A stretch of 63,479 nt of DNA, from NCBI RefSeq assembly GCF_040605455.1, contig NZ_JBEXCV010000036.1, forward strand, positions 1 to 63,479, read 5' to 3'. The position numbers and the translations under genes are program-made. The first letter of the stretch is position 1. Every line of letters begins with the position of its first letter. Under the pieces are notes generated by a model. It was given only the letters and a program-made list of their open reading frames with translations. It did not search any database and was not told where the DNA came from. Origin of the DNA: Embleya sp040605455. GTDB lineage: Bacteria > Actinomycetota > Actinomycetes > Streptomycetales > Streptomycetaceae. Shown here piece after piece: positions 8,527 through 17,292 of this stretch.

Positions 8527-9713
8527 GTGGTCACCGTCCCGACGTGCGCAACCTGGCCGGACACCAGCTCGGTGACCACGGCGGCCACCTGTTCGACCCG
8601 TACCCCCGACGCCTGGGCAAGCTCGCCGAGCCGGTGGGAACGACCGTCCAGGAGAAGGGTGAGCATCGCACGTACCTGCGGGGCGAAGATCCACTCCTCG
8701 CCCCCTGCAGTGAGCACGACCCGGCCGTCGGGGTCCCGGGTCACCGATGCCCGTGAGACGAGCAGTCTCACCGGCAACCCGGCCGATGCGGGCACGCCGT
8801 CGACGTAGGGCAATGAGGGTGCCTGCCGAGGCTGCTCGGTCGCATCCCGAAACTCGGCGTATCGATCGACCACGCCCTCGGCTTCGAGCTCGGCCGTGAC
8901 GAGCTTGAGCAGGGTCTCGGCGAAGTCCCGCTTCTGTTGTGCCGATCCGAGCCGCGGCACGTCGGCGCGCATCGCCTGATGGGTGCGCAGGGTGTCGGCG
9001 AGCCAGCCGATCAGGTCGGCGCCGGTCGTGCTCTGCAGGCCGAAGGTCAGGTGCAGGGACCTCCCGCCGTTCTCGGCGGCGACGGCGTGCCACCAGCCGC
9101 GCGGCACGTACAGCGTGTCGCCCGGGGTGAGTACGAGGTCCGCGATCGGTTCGTCGGGCGGCCGTTCGGGAGCTTCGACGTCGCGGTGCATCGGCGCGAC
9201 ACGGGTGGGACCGTACAGGCGCCACCGCTTCGCGCCGGCGACTTGGACGACAACGACGTCGTGGTCGTCCCAGTGGGTCCCGAAGCCTTCGTTCGCGGTC
9301 CACGACGCGTACAGGTTGGCCTGCACCCCAGTGCGGAAGTCGCGTTCCAACTGGGCAGCGAGGTCGCCGATGCGGGCGTGGAGTTCGTCGGCGGCGTCCA
9401 GGACGAGGGTGGCGCCAGCCGCCAACCGCTCGTGCAGGGCAGCCGGTTGGATGCGGTTCCACACGGTGTTGCGGCGGGTGGTCACCGGTCGCGTGTACAG
9501 ATGCTGCGGCAGCATCTCGCCGCCCGAGCACAGGCGAAGGCGTGGGGGTTCGAGGCGGTGCCGGGCCAGGATGGCGTTCACGTCCTCCCAGCCGAGCAGG
9601 CCGGCGACGGTGGTGGCGTCGCCGCGTGCGATACGGAACTCTCGGCCGAACACCCGGGCGAGGAAGGTCTCCCCGCCCAGGCGCGCGACCACCGAGGTAT
9701 CGGCGGTCGTCAT
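8523..9713 (-). CDS. JmjC-like cupin dioxygenase with C-terminal winged helix
   Basis: 396 aa. It resembles the ROXA/MINA53/NO66 group of 2-oxoglutarate/Fe(II) protein hydroxylases. The facial triad is visible as HxD in GTHWDDHDVVVVQVAG and the distal His in LYVPRGWWHAV; LHLTFGLQ follows. Residues about 330-396 look like a winged-helix domain (WIFAPQVRAMLTLLLDGRSH...), as in ROXA-type enzymes, where it helps position the protein substrate. The gene begins 9 nt after the stop of the 45-aa peptide gene. The simplest idea is hydroxylation of that peptide, with the winged helix possibly serving as leader-binding module. That role is inference. Confidence 0.8.
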   Translation of the reverse strand: MTTADTSVVARLGGETFLARVFGREFRIARGDATTVAGLLGWEDVNAILARHRLEPPRLRLCSGGEMLPQHLYTRPVTTRRNTVWNRIQPAALHERLAAGATLVLDAADELHARIGDLAAQLERDFRTGVQANLYASWTANEGFGTHWDDHDVVVVQVAGAKRWRLYGPTRVAPMHRDVEAPERPPDEPIADLVLTPGDTLYVPRGWWHAVAAENGGRSLHLTFGLQSTTGADLIGWLADTLRTHQAMRADVPRLGSAQQKRDFAETLLKLVTAELEAEGVVDRYAEFRDATEQPRQAPSLPYVDGVPASAGLPVRLLVSRASVTRDPDGRVVLTAGGEEWIFAPQVRAMLTLLLDGRSHRLGELAQASGVRVEQVAAVVTELVSGQVAHVGTVTT

Positions 9714-9722
9714 GTCGGGCCG

Positions 9723-9860
9723 TCAGTCGTTCGTGTCGCTGACGCCGGTCGAGCCGCCGTCGGACGGCTGCTCGGCGCGCGAGCGGGCGGCCACGATGCG
9801 GCGGTGGGCGACCAGCAGGCCGTCCTCCGCCTTGGCCGCGGTGGGCATGATCTCAGGCAT
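9723..9860 (-). CDS. 45-aa candidate RiPP precursor peptide
   Basis: The ATG at 9860 is preceded by a very strong AAAGGAGGAATGCC. The peptide begins MPEIMPTAAKAEDGLLVAHR and ends AEQPSDGGSTGVSDTND. The N-terminal part is amphipathic and leader-like. A GG pair lies before a short C-terminal segment rich in Ser, Thr, Asp and Asn (STGVSDTND), residues that hydroxylases and kinases could modify. There is no Cys, so a lanthionine product is unlikely. It is the first gene of the operon with the cupin, the reductase and the phosphotransferase, and faces away from an XRE regulator. Precursor status is inferred from size, position and Shine-Dalgarno strength. Confidence 0.6.
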   Translation of the reverse strand: MPEIMPTAAKAEDGLLVAHRRIVAARSRAEQPSDGGSTGVSDTND

Positions 9861-10077
9861 GGCATTCCTCCTTTTCGGTTGCGAGGGCGAGTTGCCGCCG
9901 CCCCCGACGCATCGCGGTGAGCGGGACTTCACGTCCCGGTCCGTTGGCGTGGACCCACCGAATCGCGTCGCGCGGCTGGGGAACAGGGCGCCAAAGCCGC
10001 ACGCATGCTGCATCCATGCGGCACTGTGGGTGATGACCTGGGGAATCGGCGGACCATGGCAATCGGGAGGCCACGCC
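9861..10077. promoter_or_regulatory. divergent promoter region between XRE regulator and peptide operon
   Basis: 217 bp without a gene, separating the minus-strand peptide operon from the plus-strand regulator. I see no clear palindrome. It should hold both promoters and the regulator's binding site. Confidence 0.5.
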
Positions 10078-11223
10078 ATGATGTTCAAGCGCCATCGACT
10101 CGTACAGCGCCGCGAGTCCCGGGGATTCACCCAGGAATCACTCGCCGAGCGGCTCGGCGTCGACCGCACCACCATCGCCCGCTGGGAGAACGGGAAAGGT
10201 CCGCAGCCGTGGATGCGTCCGAATCTGGCGAGAGCGCTGAGTCTGTCCCAGGAGGAGCTCGACACTCTCCTGCGTGATGTCAGCAGTTGCGATCGGTCGC
10301 CGGTGATCGGAAGCCTGGGCCATGGTGACCAGGCCACAGGAGCCGTGTTACGCGCGGACCTCTCTAATGTCGCCGAACGCTACGACAACTCGCCTTCCGC
10401 AGGGCTACTCGCCGACGCGGGCCAGCTCCTGACTCGCGTCACCATGGCCGCCGACCAGGCCCGCACCGGGCGAGCCCAACGCGAACTTCGCTGCCTGCAG
10501 GCCGAGGCGGCGACCCTGATGGGCCAACTCGTCTGGGACGCCTCGCAACGCTCGGACCACACCACAGCCCACACCTACTACGCACAGGGCATCGATCTCG
10601 CCCGCCACCTGCACGACCGCACCCTGGAAGGCCGAGCCCTCCTACGCACCGGATACCTCGCGCTCTACGGCACCTGTCAACCGCAAGAGGGCCTCGACTA
10701 TTCGCTGCGGGCAGCCGAGGCCGCCAAGACCACCAGCCCCGCGCTGCTGGCCGTCGCCCTCCTCCACGTCGGAGAAGCACATGCGATGCTCGGGCACGCC
10801 ACCGATTGCGAACGAGCCCTCGCCCAGGCCGAACACCACCTCGACCGGGTCACCTCCGTCGACGCCGCCGCGGACCTCGTCTCCCCCACCCAGTTCGGGC
10901 GCCTGGCCGGATCGTGTTACCTGAACCTCGGACAGAACCGTCGTGCCCAGCAGCAACTGCAGTCGACTGCCGAGCAATTGCTCGCGAGGCGGAAGTCGCG
11001 CACCATCGTCCTCGGAAACCTGACACTCGCCCTCATTAGGCAAGGCGAGCTCGACAACGCCGTATCCGTGCTCGGCCAGGCCATCGACGAGCTGGAACAA
11101 ACCCGAGGAGGCGGGGGCATGAACGTCATCTTCACCGCCGGCCGCGAACTACGCCCCTGGCATCGCCGAGTCGACGTACAAGACGTACAAGACCGCCTCT
11201 TCACCCTGATGACCGCCACCTGA
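10078..11223 (+). CDS. XRE-family regulator with TPR-like C-terminus
   Basis: 381 aa. ATGATG at 10078-10083 follows GGGAGG with 7-nt spacing, so the first ATG is used. Residues about 5-60 are a helix-turn-helix (RRESRGFTQESLAERLGVDRTTIARWENG). The rest is a long helical array with repeated Ala/Leu patterns (TYYAQGIDLARHLHDRTLEG, GRLAGSCYLNLGQNRRAQQQL) typical of tetratricopeptide-like sensory domains in Streptomyces regulators. It probably controls the divergent peptide/cupin/AKR/kinase operon, by position. The ligand is unknown and could be a peptide. Confidence 0.8.
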   Translation: MMFKRHRLVQRRESRGFTQESLAERLGVDRTTIARWENGKGPQPWMRPNLARALSLSQEELDTLLRDVSSCDRSPVIGSLGHGDQATGAVLRADLSNVAERYDNSPSAGLLADAGQLLTRVTMAADQARTGRAQRELRCLQAEAATLMGQLVWDASQRSDHTTAHTYYAQGIDLARHLHDRTLEGRALLRTGYLALYGTCQPQEGLDYSLRAAEAAKTTSPALLAVALLHVGEAHAMLGHATDCERALAQAEHHLDRVTSVDAAADLVSPTQFGRLAGSCYLNLGQNRRAQQQLQSTAEQLLARRKSRTIVLGNLTLALIRQGELDNAVSVLGQAIDELEQTRGGGGMNVIFTAGRELRPWHRRVDVQDVQDRLFTLMTAT

Positions 11224-11240
11224 ACACCAAGGAGCGCGCG

Positions 11241-11990
11241 GTGCCCACCGAGCACGACCAGGCCAAACAACGTGTCCGCGAACGAGTATGGGACGCACTC
11301 GACGCCGCGGACGCCGTCCACGACGCGACCAGTCACGGCCGAATCCCGGACTTCCACGGCAAGGAGCAGGCCGCCGAACGCCTCGCCGCGCTCGCCCGGT
11401 GGAAGTCCGCCGGCGTCATCAAATCCGTGCCGGACAAGGCCCAGCTACCCGTCCGCGTGCAAGCCTTGGCCGAGGGCAAGATCGTGTACATGGCGGTCCC
11501 CAAACTCGCCACGCCGAAGCCGTTCTACGTCCTCGACCCCGCGACACTCACCGCCCCGCCCGAGCAGGCGGCAACCAGTCACATCGCGGCAACCATCGCC
11601 CCGACCGCCGACGCCGACTCCCTCCAACCGATCGACATCGTCGTCCTCGGCAGCGTCGCCCTGAACCACGCCGGCGTCCGCATCGGCAAGGGCGCTGGCT
11701 ACTCCGACATCGAGTTCGCCCTGCTTACCGAGGCTGGCCTCATCAGCCCCGACACCCTCATCGTCACCACGGTCCACGCACTTCAAGTGATCGACGAACC
11801 GATCCCGTCCACCGAACACGACGTCACCGTCGACCTGATCATCACCCCCGACGAAGTCATCAGAACGACCGAAAAGCATCGCCCGCCAGGCATTCTCTGG
11901 GATCACCTCACACCAATCAAGATCGCGCAGATTCCCGCACTCGCCCTACGAGCCTCCCAGCCCCATGGCGGGTCGAGCAAACGCACCTGA
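11241..11990 (+). CDS. 5-formyltetrahydrofolate cyclo-ligase-like protein
   Basis: 249 aa from a GTG preceded by GGAGCGCGCG, 17 nt after the regulator stop and probably co-transcribed. The MTHFS-type pattern is visible: RIPDFHGKEQAAERL, then VLGSVALNHAGVRIGKGAGYSDIEFALL, the conserved substrate/ATP region (normally GxGxGYYDR in canonical enzymes), and TTVHALQVI. Here the canonical tyrosine-rich loop reads GKGAGYSD. It is therefore a divergent member that may act on a different substrate. Canonical enzymes convert 5-formyl-THF to 5,10-methenyl-THF using ATP. Confidence 0.75.
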   Translation: MPTEHDQAKQRVRERVWDALDAADAVHDATSHGRIPDFHGKEQAAERLAALARWKSAGVIKSVPDKAQLPVRVQALAEGKIVYMAVPKLATPKPFYVLDPATLTAPPEQAATSHIAATIAPTADADSLQPIDIVVLGSVALNHAGVRIGKGAGYSDIEFALLTEAGLISPDTLIVTTVHALQVIDEPIPSTEHDVTVDLIITPDEVIRTTEKHRPPGILWDHLTPIKIAQIPALALRASQPHGGSSKRT

Positions 11991-12171
11991 GAAGAGAGTG
12001 CGGCACTGCGGGACGTGATTCCCGGGAGGTCGATAATCCACATGAGCCACGGAATCGATGAGGTAGTCCGCGAACTCTGCGTGATACCCACGGTCGCTGG
12101 GTCGCGGCGACGCCGCACATAATCGGTCACGGTCGCTGACGAACGGGCAAGTAGACGAACGGGGGACCCTC

Positions 12172-12813
12172 ATGGATGTGACGACGCTGGCTGTCGCGCT
12201 CATCGGTGTCGGCGGGACGATGGGCGGGACTCTGGGAGGGGCCGTGCTCAGTCAGCGCGCCCGCCGGGTGGAGCTCGCCGAGCAGACTCAACGCACCCAA
12301 CTCGAACGCGAACAGCAACGTGACGAGCGTGCGCTGCAATCCAAGCGCGACCAGTATGCGCAACTGAACGCGACGGCGCGCGCCTATCGAGTGGCAGCTG
12401 GAGACGCCGTCCGAGCCACGGAGCGCGGAGAGAACTTGGACGCACGCCTGCTCGACTCGGCCAGAGAGGCGTGGGCCGAGCTATATGCGCAGGCCCAGAT
12501 GATGCTGACGAAGGAACTGCTGGACATCACCTCGGAGCTCAACCAGTCGCTCGGACTCGGCTACGCGGTGGTCAAGCAACTCCCGAACAGCACCGATCAG
12601 ACCGCGGCTTGCCGACACGCAAAGGCATGGTTCACCGGCCCGTTGTCGGACGGCGTGTACCTGCTTCGCGTCGCGTTGCGACACGACCTGGGTGTCGAGG
12701 TCGACGCGGACTTCGAGCAGACCTCGCGCCGGATCCGCGATGCCCTCTCCCGGGCACACGCCGACCTGGCCCGCCAACTCGACGCAGAGCGCCGCCAGAT
12801 CACAACACCGTGA
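12172..12813 (+). CDS. hypothetical coiled-coil protein with N-terminal hydrophobic segment
   Basis: 213 aa. Residues about 3-25 are a Gly-rich hydrophobic stretch (TTLAVALIGVGGTMGGTLGG) that could be a membrane anchor. A highly charged Gln/Arg/Glu coiled coil follows (VELAEQTQRTQLEREQQRDE). The remainder is helical with no catalytic motif. Similar small anchored coiled-coil proteins are common in Streptomyces and have no known function. It stands alone. Confidence 0.6.
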   Translation: MDVTTLAVALIGVGGTMGGTLGGAVLSQRARRVELAEQTQRTQLEREQQRDERALQSKRDQYAQLNATARAYRVAAGDAVRATERGENLDARLLDSAREAWAELYAQAQMMLTKELLDITSELNQSLGLGYAVVKQLPNSTDQTAACRHAKAWFTGPLSDGVYLLRVALRHDLGVEVDADFEQTSRRIRDALSRAHADLARQLDAERRQITTP

Positions 12814-13768
12814 CGAGCACCCGAGCTCCCTCGACCGGGTGGTTGTGCATCCCGGTCTCGGTTCTGGTCTCATTTACTGGCGTTCAGGGGCGTTCGCGGG
12901 TACGGCATAGAAACCTGCCGAACCGGGACGACTGACCCCGGCCCGAGTCCGCCGCAGGTTCAGGAACATCCGCCCGAACCTCGCCCACCTGGCCAGCGCA
13001 CCCAAACTCGGATAACCCGGCCCCGGACGCCCTCCCGGTACCAGGAACCTTCGACCCGCGCCCCTCTACGACGTGGGAGCGACCGTCAAACGCGAGCGCA
13101 CCCTCACCGCCCACCACGAACGCACAGGATAAAGAACCAGCCAAGCATCTGTCGCCAAACGTGGGCCAAAGGTGCACTCCAGTCAGACGGCCCGACACGA
13201 TAGTGATCAATCCGAGGCTCCAAAGCACAGAGTGCCGCAGGGGTGCGCGCATATGCGCCAGGCGGGAACGCACCTCACCTCAATCGCCCTCGCGAACCTC
13301 CACGTCGCCCAACACACCCAGACGAGACGAGAAATCCCGAAACCGTGGAAACCGGCGCCCACCCAACACGATAATCGGGCCGGAAAGCTACCCGAAGGCG
13401 GAACTCTGCCACCCAGACGACGTGACGGGCCGTCAGCAAGCTGACGACCCGTCGCGAAAGGTCGAGGCTAGCCTGGCAACCGCCAGGTCCTGACGTTCGC
13501 TGTACCGCCACAGCGTCCCTGGCAAATTTGGGCAGAGATAGAAAACGTAGCGACAACGGGCCGGTTGACCGCTGAAGGTGTGGCGCACGGCAGCCCTCAG
13601 AACGTAACGTCCATCCAGCTGTTGGCCTGGAGCACGGCATGCCGCAGTCTTCCCAGGATCTCAGGATCAGCCTCGATAGGCCTTCCAGCCTCGACTCCGT
13701 GGCATCGGCCGCGTAGCCACTCGCACCAGCTTGTCATCCACTCCCATGAGTCTCTGATCAAGAGCCTC
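12814..13768. other. 955-bp gap with one copy of the att-associated direct repeat
   Basis: No convincing gene. At 12854-12877 there is a GGTCTC-GGTTCT-GGTCTCA direct-repeat block like those flanking the tRNA-Ser fragments, but no tRNA fragment lies next to it. A short minus-strand frame (13737 to 13597, 46 aa, MTSWCEWLRGRCHGVEAG...) is protein-like but unsupported. CGTCAGC-AA-GCTGACG near 13430-13445 is a small palindrome. Confidence 0.5.
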
Positions 13769-16700
13769 CTATGCGGAGGTCGCCTTGGTAGGCGGCTGAA
13801 TCTGAGAAGCGCGGAGAGTTGCTCTGACACTGTAGGCCGGGTCCGCAGCCAACTGCTCACGCACGGCGGGATGGGACATGTCAGTCTTCCGGCTCAATGC
13901 GCGAGCGAGCGCGCGACGAACGCGCACGTCAGGATCAGCGGCCAGGCGACGGCCCAGGTGTGCTGGTTCCCCATGATCAGCCCACAAGGTTGCCGCAAGG
14001 CTACGGATTGCCCAACCTTGGCTGGCGAGAAAGGCGAGATCGTCCTTGACCGTATCGCCGAGCCGCTGTAGAGCTCGAGTCGGCCAGAAATCAGAATCCT
14101 CGCCCAGCAGTGAGTACACGAGGCGTCTCACTTGGTCACGTTGAGCCGCATTTGTCGCGAGCGTGGCGGCAAGCACGACTGCTTGACCGCGGCTGTCCTG
14201 TGGCGTTCCATCTATACGAAAGCCCCCAAGTTTGTGTGTGAACTGCCCGTTAAATTTATCGTGGTCTGAGGCCGTGGGGGAGGTAGCCAGTCGTATCGCG
14301 GCCTCGAAGTATTCGCCCTGCTTGGACTCGTCGAGATGGGGACTAAGGTTGGCGGCGGCGATTAGGTATTCGCCCCTGTCGCTTGAGCTGACGTGAGGGT
14401 GGTCGGCTCTAGATAGGAGCTCGGCGACAGACGAAGCGATCGCATCTGGAGAGAGACGGCGAATGAGAAGCGAGTCCCCGACCGCATTCGTTCCAACAGA
14501 ATAGACCCCATCCACGTGATCGAGCGGTGTTGTGAGTCTCGTTAACGCCTCGGCGGCAACCCTGGCATCGATATCTTTAGGGTCCTCAAACGAGAGCATC
14601 TCGCTTGCCCACTGGTTACCTGATGCTTCGAGGGCAGTGAGTACGTCGCGCGCGAGCGGTTGGTTCTTTTCGATCGCGTCGAACGTGATGCTGTTGCGCG
14701 CTCCCTGAGAACGGCCGAGCAGCGCTACTAGATGTGTGATGGCACGCGCCGCGAGCGGGAGGTGGGTGAGCGCAACCTTGGCCACCACGACGGCTTCGTC
14801 CTTATCGTGGTATCGGTAATGGTTCGCTTCTACGAGTGGCTGCTTCTCGAAGTGGCCCAGCACGTTGTCCGCGCGAGTCGCATCGAGGCGGTCCGCAATG
14901 CCAGCCAGCGCCTTGACTGCATTGTTGTATCTCGACGTGGAGAATGCCGGTAGGTCTGGCCTGCACCCCGTCTCTGCCGCCGCTAGTTCACCGACAAGGC
15001 GCCCTGACACAGCGTCGACGAGGTCGTCCGGTACAAGGTCTGCCTGTGTCGCGAGCAGGCGGTAGCTTGTGCCGACTGACCAATAATTGGGCGCGTCCAA
15101 CTCAGCGAGAATATCAATGAACTCGCGAGGAAGGGACTTGCCGAGAGCCTCGATAGCTTTGGTCGCGCCCGCTCGGATTAGGTGACGAGCCGCCAGTGCG
15201 GGCTCGTCGGACTCGATGAGAATTGCGGCGAGAACTCGCCGGGCGCGCTCTTCTCCGGCCCAGTCGCTGGCTGTCACAGCGTCACGCAACGCACGTTGGG
15301 CGGAAATTGCTGCAGACCGGAGTTTCTGATCACTCAATGCCGTCAGCGCGTCCTCATAAGCGCCATCGGCGGCAGGCACGAGGGGCGAAGAAGTCCCCAT
15401 CCGACGGATCGCTGTCTGCAGGGGAAGTAGGTCGCTGCTGGTGAAAGGGTTCCAGCGCGCTCGGAAGGCTCGACGGCTGAAGATCCATGTTGACGCTTCG
15501 CCCCATTGCCGCGCCAGCGATGCAGAACCGGAAGCTTCGTCCCACGCGAGATCGGCCTCTTGGAACTTCTGGTGCAGGGCGCAGTCGCGCGCGTAACGCG
15601 CCGTCACCAGGCCCAATAGGTCATGTCCGAGATTCAGCTTGCGAGCGTCGGTAAGCAGTTCTGACCAGTCTACGGTGGTCTCCGCGAGAAGCAGTCTTAG
15701 CCGCGTGCGCAGAACCCGGTCGATCGACGACATGCCTGAAAGATCGACGAAGACCGGAATGGCTCTCGTCAGCCATTCCCGGTCGTCGTTCGCTAAAGCA
15801 GTCTCGCCGGCGAGTAGCGCGAGCCGAATTTGATCGGGGAGATCCCCGACCCGGAGGCTGCCGATATCTGGAACGTACCCGGTGGGATTAAAGTAGAGAT
15901 CGATGGCGACCTCGCTGACGCGTCGATAGAGCGTGACCTGCTCGTTCTCCGCCGCAAGCTTTGATAGCTCGTCGAGCCGAGATCGCGTGATCTGCGCAGT
16001 CACCGACAATCCCTGATCGAGAGCGGTCCAGAAGTCGTCCAGCACATGGCGCGCGGCTTCGTCAGCTCGGCCTACGCTCGCAAGCAGTCGAACGCGATCC
16101 TTGTCGTGTTGCGTGGCATGCGGCCCGAATCCCGCGTCACGTAGCTTCGTTTGCCCCGCCTCGATGAACGAGAGCGCCTGCGAAGGATCAGAGGCTGCGG
16201 CTGCATCATCGAAGAATTTTTGTGCGCCGGTGGTGACTTCAGGTGTCCGAGCGATCGCCTCACGAACAGCCACAACCTCCGCAGGAGGCACGACGGTCAC
16301 GTCTACCTTGAAAGGTAGACAGAATGCTTCAGCAGTGGGCATTCCGAAGAATTCGATAACGATTTCCGGCCGCCCCCTCAGGAGGTATGACAACTCCTGC
16401 GCATCCCACAGCTCCAAGCTGATCGGCTGGAGCGCTTTGCGCTGAATCGCGAGCTCTTCGACCGCTCCGGTGCTTCGGACAGTGCGGGCCACGCCGATGA
16501 TGAGGCGGTCGATCGAGAAGGGACGTATCGTCGTACCAAATTTCTTGACAGCCGCCTTTATCTCCGCAGCACCGAACCGAGTGTATTTCTTACTTTGGAG
16601 CGCGGTGCCGCTGCCATCTGACGCTAGGGCAACGATATCGAGACCGTACTGTGCTTGGCCGCGATCTCCATACAACTGAGCATGGCGCAGGCCCTCCACA

Positions 16701-16855
16701 TCGCGCATCACCCGCCATTGAAGACGTTCGAAGTCCTCCCAGGAAAGGGCATTGAAAGGAAGCAGCTCGAGCTTTCCGATCACCGGCGCGGGCACGGGAG
16801 CCGACGGTGTGTCATTGAGCGACGATCCAAGCGGCAGAGGGCGCCAGTCCGTCAT
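13769..16855 (-). CDS. 1028-aa protein: restriction-endonuclease-like N-terminus, HEAT-like C-terminus
   Basis: Starts at ATG 16855 after AAGGAGAACAGC. Residues about 30-130 resemble a PD-(D/E)XK/Mrr-type nuclease core: LSWEDFERLQWRVMRD (conserved Glu helix), then GLDIVALASDGSGTALQSKKY, where Asp and the QxK are the expected catalytic positions. A long helical middle follows. The end has HEAT-like repeats (IRSLAATLWADHGEPAHLGR; RLAADPDVRVRRALARALSR). GC content is lower than in neighbours (for example 14200-14600), a sign of recent transfer. The layout fits a single-gene anti-phage nuclease, but I cannot match it to a named system. It ends close to the first tRNA-Ser att site. Confidence 0.65.
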   Translation of the reverse strand: MTDWRPLPLGSSLNDTPSAPVPAPVIGKLELLPFNALSWEDFERLQWRVMRDVEGLRHAQLYGDRGQAQYGLDIVALASDGSGTALQSKKYTRFGAAEIKAAVKKFGTTIRPFSIDRLIIGVARTVRSTGAVEELAIQRKALQPISLELWDAQELSYLLRGRPEIVIEFFGMPTAEAFCLPFKVDVTVVPPAEVVAVREAIARTPEVTTGAQKFFDDAAAASDPSQALSFIEAGQTKLRDAGFGPHATQHDKDRVRLLASVGRADEAARHVLDDFWTALDQGLSVTAQITRSRLDELSKLAAENEQVTLYRRVSEVAIDLYFNPTGYVPDIGSLRVGDLPDQIRLALLAGETALANDDREWLTRAIPVFVDLSGMSSIDRVLRTRLRLLLAETTVDWSELLTDARKLNLGHDLLGLVTARYARDCALHQKFQEADLAWDEASGSASLARQWGEASTWIFSRRAFRARWNPFTSSDLLPLQTAIRRMGTSSPLVPAADGAYEDALTALSDQKLRSAAISAQRALRDAVTASDWAGEERARRVLAAILIESDEPALAARHLIRAGATKAIEALGKSLPREFIDILAELDAPNYWSVGTSYRLLATQADLVPDDLVDAVSGRLVGELAAAETGCRPDLPAFSTSRYNNAVKALAGIADRLDATRADNVLGHFEKQPLVEANHYRYHDKDEAVVVAKVALTHLPLAARAITHLVALLGRSQGARNSITFDAIEKNQPLARDVLTALEASGNQWASEMLSFEDPKDIDARVAAEALTRLTTPLDHVDGVYSVGTNAVGDSLLIRRLSPDAIASSVAELLSRADHPHVSSSDRGEYLIAAANLSPHLDESKQGEYFEAAIRLATSPTASDHDKFNGQFTHKLGGFRIDGTPQDSRGQAVVLAATLATNAAQRDQVRRLVYSLLGEDSDFWPTRALQRLGDTVKDDLAFLASQGWAIRSLAATLWADHGEPAHLGRRLAADPDVRVRRALARALSRKTDMSHPAVREQLAADPAYSVRATLRASQIQPPTKATSA

Positions 16856-17045
16856 GCTGTTCTCCTTAGCTTCCGCTCGTGGCGAGCCGGGCTACTCGCC
16901 CTTCGCGACCACGAGGCCGCCAGCAGGGCCCCATCGTTGTCGTGGTTGGCCCCGACGGAACTGGTAGCAGCAGCGCCGAAGGAACCTGGTACTCGCTCCG
17001 CGTCCGCGGCAGGAGCCTCACAAGGTAACTCCTCGGCCCCCGACT

Positions 17046-17069
17046 GGTCTCAGTTCTGGTCTCATTCAC
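17046..17069 (+). repeat. att-associated direct repeat, copy before att1
   Basis: Two GGTCTCA heptamers 12 bp apart (GGTCTCA-GTTCT-GGTCTCA) followed by TTCAC. The block starts 114 bp before the tRNA-Ser fragment at 17160. The same block at the same distance precedes the other two fragments, so it is probably an integrase or excisionase arm-type binding site. Confidence 0.6.
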
Positions 17070-17159
17070 CAATGTTCAGCCCGGCCCACGAACCGGATAC
17101 GCGAATGCTCCGCGCCAGGTCAGGACGCCGGCGCGTCGGCCCGATCACCCAGACGGCGA

Positions 17160-17216
17160 CTTGGAAAGCGTGTTGGGTTCACACCCTCACGAGTTCGAAT
17201 CTCGTATCCTCCGCCA
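17160..17216 (+). repeat. att1: 3' 57 nt of tRNA-Ser(GGA)
   Basis: Starts in the anticodon stem/loop (CTTGGAAAGCG), runs through the variable arm and T-arm (GAGTTCGAATCTC) and ends with the acceptor strand and CCA-like GTATCCTCCGCCA. The 5' half of the tRNA is absent upstream, so this is an attachment-site duplicate and not a functional tRNA. Identity with att2 continues to about 17235 with one mismatch. Confidence 0.85.
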
Positions 17217-17231
17217 GCCTGAACAGGCAAA

Positions 17232-17268
17232 ACGTTGCCCCCGGCCGCCTTGCGGCCGGGGGCAACGT
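17232..17268 (+). terminator. tRNA terminator hairpin carried with att1
   Basis: A 17-bp perfect stem (17232-17248 with 17252-17268, loop CTT). Comparable hairpins follow att2 and att3, so the duplicated unit includes the tRNA terminator. Confidence 0.75.
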
Positions 17269-17275
17269 CGTTGTC

Positions 17276-17292
17276 GGTCTCGGTTCCGGTCA
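17276..17292 (+). repeat. att-associated direct repeat, degenerate copy after att1
   Basis: GGTCTC-GGTTCC-GGTCA, a weaker version of the block found before att1. It lies 60 nt after the end of the tRNA fragment, the same relative place as the copy after att2. Confidence 0.45.

Noticed and set aside
6801..9860. Class V lanthipeptide cluster
   Set aside because: An APH-fold kinase is present, but there is no HopA1-like lyase and the peptide has no Cys.
17040..17110. Short frames through the direct-repeat blocks giving WSQFWSHSP-like peptides
   Set aside because: The peptide similarity follows from the DNA repeat; there is no start, Shine-Dalgarno or consistent frame.
17160..17216. Functional tRNA-Ser gene
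   Set aside because: The D-arm and 5' acceptor strand are absent; the same holds for the copies at 21155 and 23483.
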